The notes under the pieces are model-generated. The model saw only the letters and a list, made by a program, of their open reading frames with translations. It made no database searches and had not been told where the DNA came from. A stretch of DNA of 64,000 nucleotides, taken from positions 2,914,001 through 2,978,000 of the forward strand of contig CM057059.1 of assembly GCA_029945375.1 (NCBI GenBank), in the 5' to 3' direction. This DNA is from Agaricus subrufescens. Taxonomy: Eukaryota; Basidiomycota; Agaricomycetes; Agaricales; Agaricaceae. Each line of letters begins with the position of its first letter. The first letter of the stretch is position 1. Shown here in pieces: positions 1-12,026 of the stretch. The position numbers were made by a program, and so were the translations under genes.

Positions 1-334
1 GATTGTGAAATATCTCGGACTCACTAGTATTCTTGGGGCAAGAAGAGAGCATACTGCCGATGCTTTCTTGAGTGTCCGTGGCTTCTTGACAAATCAGATT
101 CTGAGCCAACTCTCAGGCCTCGAGCTTAACCCCCGGGCCCAATCAGGACACAGGAGTTAATCTTATGTTTCAAGATCTGCAATCCGAAGGGGAAATGCAT
201 TTGTATAGACTCTGCAGAAAGATGTTCGCCGTTTGATCGTGACAGATCCTTGGTCATCGTAGTTTGACACTCCATTTCTTGAAATCTCCGGGGTCTGGTT
301 AGCCCATCGGGTCCTTCACAATACCCTCGAACGA

Positions 335-340
335 TATAAA
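335..340 (+). promoter_or_regulatory. TATA-like box upstream of the MOCOS-like gene
   Basis: A TATAAA hexamer lies 45 bases before the ATG at 385, a plausible core-promoter spacing for a short-leader fungal gene. The rest of 1-384 shows no coding signal I can support. The functional role is inferred from position only. Confidence 0.3.
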
Positions 341-384
341 ACCTGGAGCTTCGAGCTGGGGGCGCAATATCTGAACCTTTCCCA

Positions 385-2442
385 ATGGGTAACTCTCCCT
401 CTACCCCCATTCACCTCCCTCACAATCGACCTTTTCGTATTGCCAAGAAGCGGTCCAAGGCGATGATTTTTCCCGGAATATTGGGTTGCAGTTCTGCTGC
501 TCCTTCGTCAGCGGTTGGGAATGGTTATGTACATGATGGGATGCCTTGGGCGGATGAAAAGCAAAGCTGCCGCTCCCAATCACAGGAAAACCCCGCTCTT
601 GCTTATTCACCTTCCTATACTTTCAATGACGGTTCTGACCCCGCTGCAATGGCATACAATGAATTCCTGAAGGCCTATCCCGGTGTGTATCTTTGTTCTA
701 TATGATCCCCTGTGGCACTAATCTGTACCTAGAATATCGACTCACCTGGATCCTTGATACTTTACGGCGGACTGACTACACGAGATTAGAACGGTCAGGA
801 GAAAGTTACGTTGACTACATGGGCGGTGCTCTGTATCCCGAGAGCCTTATCAGGGTTCATACCCACTTTTTGAACACAAGAATCTTGGGGAACACCCACT
901 CTATCAGCAATAGGTGAGTATATGCATCGCATATATTCCCCTGGGTACCGTGATTGAGAAGCTTGTCTGCAGACCCACGCTTTCTCTACGATGTGCGAAT
1001 GAGGCTCGGGCAGCAGTCCTTTCTTTTTTCAAAGCTTCGAGTGAAGATTACGCTGTCATTTTCACAGCAAACGCGACTGCAGCTCTGAAATTAGTCGGTG
1101 AATCGTACCCTTTCACAAAGGGAAGCAGCCTTGTTCTCGGCGTTGATTCTCATAATAGCGTGTGTACAAGTCTATACCATCTCATAAATAGACTCACTGC
1201 TCACATTACCTAGGTCCACGGGCTTCGTGAGTTCGCTTTACGCAAAGAAGCCAGCATTGCCTACATCGCTTCTACGCCTGTGGGAGGACTGGAAACAGCT
1301 ACGGCCAAAGTCAGTCCACTATCTTTCAGAGATTGACCCCCTATCTCAATGTCTTTGATGCCAGACTATCCTATTAAATCACAAGCCTCGGTCAGAAGAC
1401 CTGGCGCCTAGTTTGTTTGTACTGACAGGGCAATCCAACATCACTAACTGCAAAAATGATCTATCATTAATCAAACATGCTGCTTCTTTGGGATATCATA
1501 CACTCATAGATGGAGCAGCCCTAGCACCCACGTCTCAATTCTCTGTAGAAAATACTGGTGCTGATGCAGTGGCGATTTCCTTTTACAAGATGTTTGGCTT
1601 CCCTACAGGAGTCGGGGCACTCATAGTCAAGAAGTCCTTTCTCACTCAACTTCAGCGACCTTGGTTCGCAGGCGGTACTGTTGATGTAGTCCAAGTACCA
1701 GGGACAATCGTCACTCGATCTTCTGAGATATATGAACAGTTTGAGGTGAGTGGCTGAAACGAATGATCAAAGTCCACAATGAATTAATAATTTTGACAGG
1801 ATGGAACTATTAACTACTTGACTTTGCCTGCGGTCACAGATGGCTTGCGGTTCCTATCGGCATATCTTCCATTTCTACCTCTCAGACTCTCTTGCCTAAT
1901 GCATTTCCTTACTGCCACCCTTGCCGAACTCAGACATGATACCAGTAACCGACCAATTGTACGAATTATATCACGGTTGCCAGGCCGGAAATTAAAATCT
2001 GTCGGAGAACAAGCGGACACTGGTTCGACAGTGTCTCTTTTGTTCTATGGCGTAAGATATTGTCTTCTTTTCTGAAAACGTATATACTCATTGATATCGG
2101 CCACCTTAGCCCAATGGCGAACTTCTGCCAAATTCATTTATCGAATATGCGGCGACGAGGCACAAGATCTCATTAAGGACCGGTTGTGTATGTAATCCTG
2201 GCGGCGCCGCCTCCATTCTTGGTATCGAAGAAGACATGAGCAAGTTGTACCCTGGTGTGACGCTGAAGGATTTTGAGCGTCATATGGGGAGAGAACTTGG
2301 CGTTGTCCGGATAAGTTTAGGCCTTGCCAGCAATTTTCAGGATGTGTGGAGAGTCTTGGAGTTCACATCATTGATGGGGAAAGAAGCTATTCGACAGGAC
2401 ATGTGGAGCCAATGGACGGCAGCCAAGGCGACCGAAGATTAA
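385..2442 (+). CDS. Molybdenum cofactor sulfurase-like PLP-dependent enzyme (class V aminotransferase fold)
   Basis: Seven exons fit: 385-682, 733-913, 973-1159, 1214-1309, 1365-1745, 1800-2051 and 2110-2442. They total 1728 nt, or 575 residues in one frame. The protein resembles the NifS-like domain of MoCo sulfurase, which moves sulfur from cysteine to the molybdenum cofactor. The PLP lysine sits in ISFYKMFGFPTGVGALIV, and a C-terminal RTGCVCNPGG motif carries the likely persulfide cysteine. Eukaryotic HxB/MOCOS proteins are about 800-890 residues because of a C-terminal MOSC domain; here the protein ends after the NifS-like part and none is visible downstream. The cysteine usually found after PGA is replaced. 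It could be a free-standing desulfurase-type paralogue rather than the true MoCo sulfurase. The ATG at 385 is the first in frame. Confidence 0.85.
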
Positions 2443-3835
2443 AAAAGTTGATTTCAAAGGTATTGCATCAGGGTGCTTTGGATCATTGTTGCTCATATAT
2501 GGCTGGTTTTCGGTACTATCGCGATCCCTCACCCTCTTTCTCTTAAATGTATCAAATATGTATTTAGCCTATATTGTATATTATATTGGATCTGGTTAAT
2601 AGCATTACGGGAAGGAATTTTCAACATTAACAACCGGAACCGGCAAGCCTCGAACTGATGGAGGCGGACACCCCGTGGGGCAATGCCCCGCTGCCGCTGG
2701 TTGAACCGTCATTCTGCCCGTGTGATTATCAGCTATGTTCGTGAAACATCCGGAGAAACCGCTGTGATCGGCCCATGGGTTTAAAGGACGACCCTTGGAG
2801 AAGTCCAACTGAATAGGACTTCTTGGTATGTTTTTCATACGTATCAGAGCAAGGGCATTTAGATCAAGTTAGAAGATCCGTTAATAGCGTATATGACGAT
2901 GGGGAGAATTGAGTACTTTTTCTGGAGGTTCGGTCAACTGGTTTGGATAAAGTATAAGGGAAACTGGGGTCCCAGTTACGTTTTTTGTTCGGGTAGGAGT
3001 ATCGGTTGTTTTTCTGTTGGCTAGAAGTGCGAAGTGAGTATGGGTATGGGATTGTTTTCTGTTTTGAAGATGCCGAGCGAGACGAAACGAATGCTAAGTT
3101 TTGCTAAGGGGAAACTTCACATACCGCTTCGTTCGTGGTGTTGAATTGGTCTGTTCGGTGCTCATAAAGCGGTCTCGGAAGTGATTGTAGAGCTACGCGT
3201 CAATTGAGGGAAACGGTTAGGCTCGCCGCTAGAAGAATATCATGGGAACGTTGTGGGTTTGTGGTGCATGTCGAGATTTCGACGAGGTCGCCGATGCGAA
3301 AGGACGATAAGTTCGGCTTGCGGATTGCAAATGGGTGTATCATGAGCGGCAAAACTGTAGAATTCTCGGCGCTTCTATGGTTCGAAAATCCACCGTTACT
3401 TATACGGTTAGGACTAGTTTTTGACCTAGCTTGTTATGTTGGTTTTTTTTTTTTGAGTGTACCGCGTGGAGTGAGCACCAACACCAAAGGAGTAAAAATC
3501 GCCGACATACTAATGCAGTTGCTTCTTCTTTGAGTCTCAACAGCATCAATGATAACCTTATAGTGACTGCGCTAATTTATAAGTAATCGTGCGCGGTCGG
3601 CGCTGAGGATCGGAAGGAACAAGAGCTGTTGCGGAGAGATAACGATCTAAGAAACGATTGTGGGCACTGAGCGATTTGACAGACGCGATGAAGAGCTCAG
3701 CTCAACTTGTCAGGGACTACAGCAGTCCATATGCTACCTGCTTCACTGCTACTGATCGGTGATCAGGGTCAAGAGGAAATAGAGCACGTGACCGGGTTTA
3801 CAGCGGTGGAATGTTATGTAGAACCACGACCACGT
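2443..3835. other. Intergenic region without a supported gene
   Basis: About 1.4 kb between the PLP enzyme and USO1. Open frames at 2605-2838 (minus) and 3204-3533 (plus) have no recognisable motif, no intron structure and atypical composition. A T10 run lies near 3446. It presumably holds the USO1 promoter. Confidence 0.5.
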
Positions 3836-6800
3836 ATGGAGTTCTTCTCCCAAACCTACGTTGCCCTTCGAGGTCCTCAGGGACAGCCTCAGACGGCAAC
3901 GGAGACGATAGGGCGTCTCACGGACCGTCTGTCTCCCGCGACTTTACTTGCCGATCGTCGGGCGGCTGTACTGGCTCTCAAAGGCCTATGCCGCGACCAC
4001 AAACAGGATGTTGGAGATCGTGCTCTGCCTGGGCTTCTGGATGTACTCGTTAGTGACGCAGAAATCGACGTGGACATTGCGAAAGCCGTTCTAGAATCCC
4101 TAATCATCTTGTGTGAAGCCGATGCTGCGCACAAGGAACTCAGTTTCAAATACACGGACACCGTCCTTGCCACCGATAGGGTTATCAATATCTTGTTCGC
4201 GTTGCTTGCAGACACCAGTTTTTACACCCGTTTCTCGACAATTCAGTTCCTTGTCATCCTTCTGCATAATCGACGACAGGTCGTTCAGGCGTATTTCCTT
4301 AAAGCTCCTAACGGAACGCGCAATGTCATCGCTACTCTTGAGGACAAACGAGAGATAATCAGAAATGGTAAGGATTGGTTACCTTCAGATCCAGATTGCA
4401 ACTCATATCCCGTAGAGGCATTGACCATGATGCAAGCTTTGGTCTCATCGAGTCTCGACATTCAGAAGGTTCTTGCCTTTGAAGGCGGATTTGAAAAGCT
4501 ATTCAATATCGTTACACAAGAAGGCGGTATCGAAGGTGGTGTCGTGTCTCAAGAAGCTCTAACGTGTGTCGATGCGCTTTTGAGGTTTAACCCTTCAAAC
4601 CAGGTTCGTTCGTTCAACTTACCTGATTGCTCCGTGACATCACTCTGATATGCGTTATCAAAGAGCTATTTCAAAGAAACGCAACTCCCTCCAGTCCTGT
4701 GTTCACTCCTATTGTATCCCTTCACACTTCCACTTCAAGATCCGGCACCCCAAGAGTTTGCTCTACAGTTCTGGGATGACCAGAAGGCCATCAATGCTGG
4801 TCTTGTTGTAGGAATTCTAGGTATGCTCATTGGGAGCAAGAGTAACGCGGTCAGTCTCTTACTTTCTGGGACTTACCTACACGCTGACAGCATCTATCAG
4901 TCTCAGGAGAGCTGGACTTATATCCGATGTCTCGTTGAAATCGGACTTTCGTCCAATGCGCCCACGAAAGTCAAAACTCAGGTAACACTATTCTAACTGG
5001 AAATTCCCGCCCATCTGAGCAGAACGGAAAACAGTCGCTTCGCCTCCTGCCCGTCAACATGAACTTCCCCCTCTCGCAACTTGTTGTCACGCCTTATATG
5101 CCGGTTCCTGAAACGAACGGAGAAGAATGGGACCGTTTGGAACCTGCATCCGCACTAGACGCTCTAGTTGAGCTTGCGCTTCATGGAGAATACAATGGAT
5201 TGGATAGTGCTCGAAGGCTCAAAGAAGGGCTAGAGCTTCGGGCAACTGCTTCTGCAGTATTCGAGGTGAGTAATCTGCTTTGATGGGGTGTTCTCCATTG
5301 ATAGGTTTGTCCCAGAACTTTGTCCACAAAGACGAGATTAGATATGCAATCCTTGATGCTATGCTATCACCTGCCGGTACGTTGAGGACGGATTTGTGTT
5401 AAATAGCTCGCTTACCACATTCGACGGTCTAGCACTCCAGATCACCCCTCTTCTACAGACCATTGCATCTTCCCCTGATACATCTATTGTCGACCTTGCA
5501 CACATCTCTTCCACGCACTTCTCATGCCTGCTTTTCTCACATCTCCTACGTTCCTCACCTCGAGCAAAGAACTCTGCTCGTGTAATCAAACCAACTATTG
5601 GCTCTCAACCTGGTGCTGATCAAGGCCAGTTCTTTGTACCTGCTGACGGTAGCCCCGCACCTGCTGCGCAAGTTGAGCAAGACGATGAGCCACCCCAAAC
5701 TCTACTACAGATCCTGAGTGAAAACCTTTCACTTGTCCTTTTGGCGCGATCGCGTCCAGACGCGTCTGACAGAGAAAATCGAGAGTGGGATCGAATTATA
5801 GTCGGATACTTGTGCCTTTTAGGTCAATGGCTTTGGGAGGACCCGAAGTCTGTACGAGATTTCCTTGACGCTGGTGGCCTTGGAACGGTAAGGCTACTAT
5901 CAATTCTTGTTGTGTAGACTCGCCCTCATCTGTCTTGAGTCTAGCTGGCGGAACCAATCAATCAAGTGACCGAAGGCGATGTGCTTGTGCCTTCTTTATG
6001 TGCTTTCCTGTTGGGTATATGTTATGAGTTTGATAGGGAACCCGCAGAGATCACAAGGTGAGGAAATGCGATCTACTTGCCTATCTTACTGCTGAAGACC
6101 GGCAAGATCTACCATACACCAGATCATCAACCGGCTAGGCGTGGACAACCTTGTTGCTCAAATCGCCCGCCTGCGTGAAGATGACCGTTTCAAAGCCGTT
6201 GGACCGGACAATGTCGTGCAGGTGTCTCCTTTTACAACGAAGGCAGGACCAACCGCTCCCAATCAACCTGTACATGAAGAGGCTGAGATGTGGTTTGATT
6301 GGGCATTCATAGATTTTTGGAAGTCTAATTACTGTGAGAACACTTCATATATGTATCCAACGTTTTCATTGATACAGAATCACGCTAGATACTGTACAGC
6401 GTGGGCTTACGACTGATCCTGATCAGGTATCTGCTTCATCCGGTAAACGTCTTTTTATTAATTTGGTTAATGGATATTTTATTCATTTATGATGACTTTC
6501 AAGGACAAAACCCGGAGACTGTAATGCTCGTATCATCCCTGCGGGAGGTGATACGTAAACAGGCTGAAGAAATTGAATCATTACAAATTCAATTGAAAGA
6601 AAAGCCAGTACAGCAAAACGAGGTGAGGGGAAACATGTATCAAGGGTCTCTGGATACACCGGCTAAAGCGTTTCTTCAGGTTCTCCAGCTACAGAGTAAA
6701 GTGGGGGAGCTTGAGGTGCGGTTATTGGAGTCTGAAGAGAAGCAGAAAGATCTCGAGAAGGAACAGGAAGATTTACTGGTATTGTTGGATGAAGTTACCA

Positions 6801-6892
6801 ACAAGCGGAAACGTGATAAGGCAAGGCTTAGAGAAGCGGGAGTTGAAGTGTCTGAGGACGAGGCTGACGGTGATGAGGATGAGGATGAATGA
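3836..6892 (+). CDS. USO1: Vesicle tethering protein USO1/p115
   Basis: Twelve exons fit: 3836-4367, 4416-4603, 4664-4849, 4901-4981, 5023-5265, 5316-5376, 5433-5887, 5945-6057, 6107-6333, 6389-6442, 6504-6622 and 6680-6892. They total 2472 nt, or 823 residues. The N-terminal 640 or so residues match the armadillo-like p115/Uso1 head (MEFFSQTYVALRGPQ start, FSTIQFLVILLHNRR, and the conserved CAFLLGICYEF near residue 590). A short coiled coil and an acidic tail ending DGDEDEDE follow. The family tethers ER-derived COPII vesicles to the Golgi, working with Rab1/Ypt1 and SNAREs. Yeast Uso1 has about 1800 residues; this one is closer to or shorter than animal p115, so the rod is short. ATG 3836 was preferred over the upstream open frame because it begins the conserved head. 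The start at 3836 and the exon 6/7 junction are the least certain points. Confidence 0.93.
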
Positions 6893-7111
6893 TGAAGCAG
6901 CCTCGTCACCAAGGGACTGGAATGTTAACTAGCATTACTTGCTTTGTAGACCCTCGTGGCTCCTCGTGGCTAGATTCGTATCCTTGAGATTTAGATGCCC
7001 CTCCTCTGTGGTTTACAACATGGGCTTTGGATATCTGGAATGCAAAAGAACTGACGTTGATGTACATGCCCCCGACGGTGAACGTGACCGCAGACGGGAC
7101 GCGGAGTCTAA

Positions 7112-8476
7112 ATGCGTTTGATCTCCTTCCTTCATCTCTTGGGTCTTCTATCCTGGACATGGGCACTCAACACCCAGCCCGTAAGCAATTTCTTCGAGCG
7201 CAATGCGGCACCTGGAGCGTCTAAGCATACGAACAACTGGGCTGTCCTCGTCTGTGCGTCACGGTATTGGTTCAATTACAGGGTGCGTTTACCGCTACTT
7301 CATGTCAGATAGGGTGTTCACCAAGGGTAGTAGCACATGGCCAATGCCCTCGGAATGTGTGTTATCCCTCGTGCATACATAACGTTTGTGTTCCCCTGAG
7401 ATGGATTCAATAGGTACCGAACGGTGAAGCGACTCGGAATACCAGATTCCAATATTATCCTCATGCTTGCGGATGACGTATCATGTAACATGCGAAACAA
7501 GTTTCCAGGAAGTGTCTATGCAAATCCTGGACGACATTTGGACCTGTATGGTGACAATATTGAGGTGGACTACCGTGGATATGAGGTCACCGTCGAAAAC
7601 TTCATTCGAGTTTTAACAGGTGCGGTGTCATCCTCGTTGTTTGTATTGTGTCACATCACTCATTCCTGGTTGCAGGCAGAATGGATCCATCTGTTCCTCG
7701 TTCTAAGCGCCTTCTGACTGACGAGAACTCCAATGTTTTTGTTTATATGACCGGGCATGGCGGAAACGAATTCTTGAAATTTCAAGACAATGAGGAGATT
7801 AGTGCATTTGATATTGCGGATGCGTTTGAACAGATGTATCAAAAGAAACGGTGAGCCCTTTTTCATTCCCTCTCTCAGGCTATTGTTGATTATTTTATTC
7901 TATTCCTCACTTAAGCTACAATGAGATATTTTTCATGATTGATACCTGTCAAGCGAACACCATGTATACCAAGTTCTACTCGCCCAACATTCTTGCTACA
8001 GGCTCCTCGCAACTTGGCGAAAACTCTTATTCAGTACGAATTATTCTTCCCTATACAAGTTGACGGTACTCAGACCATGATTCTTTAGTATGCTAATGAC
8101 AACGATCTTGGTGTGGCTGTCATCGATGCTTATACACACTATGTCCTCGACTTCATGGAAGGTATCAACAAGACGAGTCAACTAACCATGCAAGATCTGG
8201 TTTGTGACTCCTCTGTCTCTGTAGCTGCGGATTGTTCACACCTGCGTGCTCCCACAGTTCAACTCCTATGATCCTGTGAAGATTAGCTCCCATCCTGGCG
8301 TACGAAGTGATCTTTTTCAGCGCTCACTAAGTACTACTTTGATCACGGACTTCTTTGGTGGCGTGTCGCAAGCTGAGGTCGCCAGCCCTGACGATTGGGA
8401 GGACCATGAGCAAGAGTTTGACATTCATTCGTCAATGGCCGAGGAGGACCTAGATGTTATTGAAGAGTCAACGTAA
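7112..8476 (+). CDS. GPI8: GPI-anchor transamidase catalytic subunit (GPI8/PIG-K)
   Basis: Seven exons: 7112-7282, 7334-7356, 7414-7619, 7676-7850, 7916-8033, 8089-8199 and 8258-8476; total 1023 nt, 340 residues. Residues 1-19 form a signal peptide ([18 protein letters not shown]). The C13 caspase-like domain starts at [20 protein letters not shown]. The catalytic dyad is His in MTGHGGNEF and Cys in IDTCQA. The enzyme cleaves the C-terminal signal of precursor proteins in the ER lumen and joins them to GPI, within a five-subunit complex. Exon 2 is a 23-nt microexon, and a Met codon is split across intron 2. Yeast Gpi8 and human PIG-K end in a membrane helix; here the C-terminus is acidic and hydrophilic, with no such helix. 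It starts 219 bases after USO1 on the same strand. Confidence 0.95.
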
Positions 8477-9741
8477 CAGTCAGGTTTAGCATCCCTTGCT
8501 TTCGAATACAAAAGTATGAGATACGTCAAATACCTGCAATTTTCCTCGTTGCGTAATTCAGTTCTCCGGATTAAAGGGGAGGAATAGCTCACTGCTTAGG
8601 GACCTGCGTCGTCATTGTTGTAATTTTTCCTCAATCGATCGGAGATACTTTTCTTTGGGCTTCCCTGCTCACGAATATCTATGCATGCTCACACCCTTGC
8701 GGTTTCCGATTGGGTTCTGTCTATTGGATGTGGACATTCGTCCATTCTTGTAAACCAGAGTCGTTGCCTGGTCGTGTTTTTTTGCTCATGATTGGCCTGA
8801 GACTCAGTTTCCTCTTGTATATCTGCTCGGAAATGGTTGCGGCGCTTCTTTTGCCACAATCGTTCAGGTTGCCTGCATAGAAAATCGATAAATCGGCTAT
8901 CAAGTCGTCGCGAGCTTCCTAGCTCCGAACGATAGTCACCCCTCCTCGGATGACCCATGCTCATCTAACATTGGACGATCATCTTATGTCACTTCGTCTT
9001 GTACTCTGTTTCATGGAACTAAAATCATGCAGGCGTCCCCACGACCCACAAAATATATCGCTGTTAGAGCCACCCCGTATAGAAAATGATAGCATCGTCT
9101 CATCCAGGTCAATGAGCCATTTAGATGTGCTCCAACGAGACTGCGCCTGATATAAGTACTATACTGCGACTTGCTCAGTGGATAATCCCTTCACAACAAG
9201 AAGTTTAATATCGACCACTTCACTATGTGTCCAGCTCTGACTGCCGCAACGTCACAGCGGGAGAAAGTCAGATCGAGTTGAATGATTACTTTTTTGACCA
9301 TCACATGTATTTTCTATAGGGTAGAATAAGCTAACGCAAAGTAGATCTGAGTCAATGTATTATTTACATGCTAGTTGTTGCTCCCACCAAGTCTCGAACT
9401 GAAGGTTGAGTTTCTGCTTCTGTACATGGAGCCGCGGCTTGCTTTGCCGTAGGCAACTCAAATGAATGTTAGTACGACATTCTTTCTCAAAAGAAGGCGC
9501 GTAGCTACACGAATATCCGTATTGAGACCACTACGCCGACGTCATATTTCCTTTGGAAGCGACGCATGTTTTTCAAACGCCACCAATTGACTTGACAAGT
9601 AAAAAAAAACCAACCCACCACAATCTCAACTCACAAAACCGGAATGGTCCCTCATAGCTTCGATTTTTTTTTCGATTAAGAATTCATCTATTATTATTTC
9701 GACGATTAAACTAAATTATAAACGAGTAGACTAGTAGGTGG
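8477..9741. other. Intergenic region between convergent GPI8 and MFS genes
   Basis: About 1.27 kb holding the two 3' ends. Short open frames on both strands (for example 8689-8964 minus) lack motifs and splice support. I see no RNA gene or repeat. Confidence 0.5.
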
Positions 9742-12026
9742 CTACGAGTCGGCAGGAGTCTTTAATCTATCTCTCCATTCTGCGCCTTTCACCATTAAGA
9801 CGACCACAAACAGGAAGAATATAACGCTTTGTAGATTTTGAGTGATATTCATTTGGGTGGTTGTGGAAACGCACCATATAGTTGCATAAATTGTGAAGGC
9901 CCAGTGATAGCCAATCTAGATCGAGGTTAATTTTACCAGCGAAATCGTACATTTCTGGATCATTAACCCACTTGCAATGCCATAGGAGTTCTGTTCCTCG
10001 GTGATTAAGGGCACTTGTTTTGAGGAAAGGAATAGCAAAGACTTACTCATAGAAGGTAAGTCCTAGTGCGAATATGTTTCTCACTATGCTAATGGAGGGT
10101 TATTACTCCTGTAGAACATTAAGATTGTCTCTTGATATCACTCACTTGAAACATTGGCTAAGATCACCACTTTGGGCCGGATAACAGTCACCACAGGTAT
10201 AAGTGATACAAACAGACCACGAAATTTGTGCTTTGAATTCAATCAGCTTCTGGTCAAATTGAATATATAGTAGTTACCTCCTACGGCCGTAATAGCTATA
10301 TTAAATAAATTATTATCGGAGTAATGCAAAAGATTTGTGAGGAGGACTCACCAACAGCAATACAAGGTGCAATAATATTATGGGTATAACGTATAGAAAA
10401 GCCATCTGGATCGAATACTCCATGAGCATATCCCGATGCAAATCACTGATACTCACACCTAACACGATTTTTGTTTAGAGTCCGCAGAGCTTAGATACAA
10501 ACCATCCGACTTACATGAGTAGACCAAGGGGTACAAAAATAGCTGCCGACCAAAGACCTTGTAATCGGATCTCTGGTTCCGCAGGCTTCCCACCCCTTAA
10601 AGCCCTTTTGCGGGCACGTCTAATAATTAAATCTGTGACCGGTCCCGAAAAGACTTCCCCGATGATGCTATCCATCACATCTCAATCAACTGACGCAAAA
10701 TATTGATACAGGAAGAGAAAACGTACGTGCCAAGCGTTAGGCCGAGACCTGTGGCGAGCCTAAGCACGTTTGTCAGTCGTCATACTTTGATCAACGATGA
10801 CCATAGAATATGCACCCATTCTGGAAAGAATTTAATTGGAATATCTCCGTAAATTGTGAAGGGGTAATTATCACAGGTCCCAGACAAGCAAAGGAGACGG
10901 CGACAGATCTAGAATGACAGATGAGTATGTGATGACTCTGTTTCGAAAAATGAAATCTGGATTCACGAATAAATGATTGGTATAGTCACAGATGGGAATT
11001 TGAACAATCGGAATGGGTTGATGAAATTACGTGGAAACCGCAAACCATCACTAGGCATTCGCTCTCTATTCACTAAGTGAAGGCAACGAATAAATGTTGA
11101 TAGAGTCATTGGAAGCGGCGAGTGCGGTTCTCTCGGGCGAGAGTCTTTTTCGAGGTCAAGGTGGTCACTAAGAGTAAGATCTTTATTGGACCGTTGAAAT
11201 AGTGTATCTGGAAGTAGAAATAGTATGAAGATAAAGACAGTGCCTGATACTACATCAGTATATGTGCAAGGATGATTGAGGGAGCGGAATATACCCAAGG
11301 AGATGCCAGCGATTCTAAGTGCCCAACGCCAACCAAGACGAAATGCTACATACCCACCTACCTTTTGGGATGTCAGATAATCATTCGCCGTCTATGAGAA
11401 GGAAACACCTACAATGAGTGCAGCATGGGAACCAGCGGCCAAAGAAGCTAAATAGAACCCTGTGGCTCTTCCTCTCTGGTGGGAGAAGAATAAGTTAGGT
11501 ATCACCGCGACGCTGAGAACGCTAAGTGTAACGCCGAATCCGCAGAGTCCACGCAATATAACAAGTATCGAAAACGAGTTGACTTCTGCAGCCGCAAGAT
11601 TGGCAGCTACATTGACGGCCGTACAAAGTAGCGTTACAAGGCGATGTCCATACGCATTGGCGCAAGGGACAAGGAAAAGCGGGGCAAGTGCACCTATGAC
11701 TATATAGACTATAGAGGTGCGTGTGGCAATGTGGGGTGGAATATCGAATTCGCGGGCGAGCTGGTCAACAGCGGGACTGAGGAGTGCTCCTCCGAATGCA
11801 GAGAAGAAACCGAGAAGAGAGAACTCGATGAGGATCATGTACCTCAACCACTAAAAAGTAAGCATCGTGGGTCAACACAGCTCGGGTTATCAATCCTGAA
11901 GCGTACGTTGGGGTAATTCAGTGGATCCAGTGGGGAGGATGAGGGCTGCGGGATTAAGGGAAGTCCATTGCTATCCACCTTTAGGGATGCACCATGACCT
12001 GAAGTAGGGAGGGGCGTAGAGCCCAT
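9742..12026 (-). CDS. MFS transporter, DHA1-like (paralogue 1)
   Basis: A multi-exon gene read right to left. Exon 1 is 11907-12026 (40 residues, cytosolic, containing GLPLIPQP and DPLNYPN) and exon 2 is 11409-11850, with the first transmembrane helices. Exon 3 begins GGYVAFRLGWRWALR, and the next coding block (about 10963-11250) holds a helix, the long central loop and FPSVTIPII. A further block at about 10510-10680 reads GEVFSGPVTDLIIRRARK. The reading frame ends in MVKGAEWRDRLKTPADS with a stop at 9742-9744. The fold is a 12-helix plasma-membrane transporter of the fungal drug:H+ type; the substrate cannot be told. The C-terminal exons between 9742 and 10960 are only partly resolved. A paralogue with the same start and end motifs lies at 27822-30187. 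Confidence 0.85.

Noticed and set aside
3204..3533. 109-codon open frame, plus strand
   Set aside because: No motif, T-rich hydrophobic part caused by a poly-T run, no splice support.
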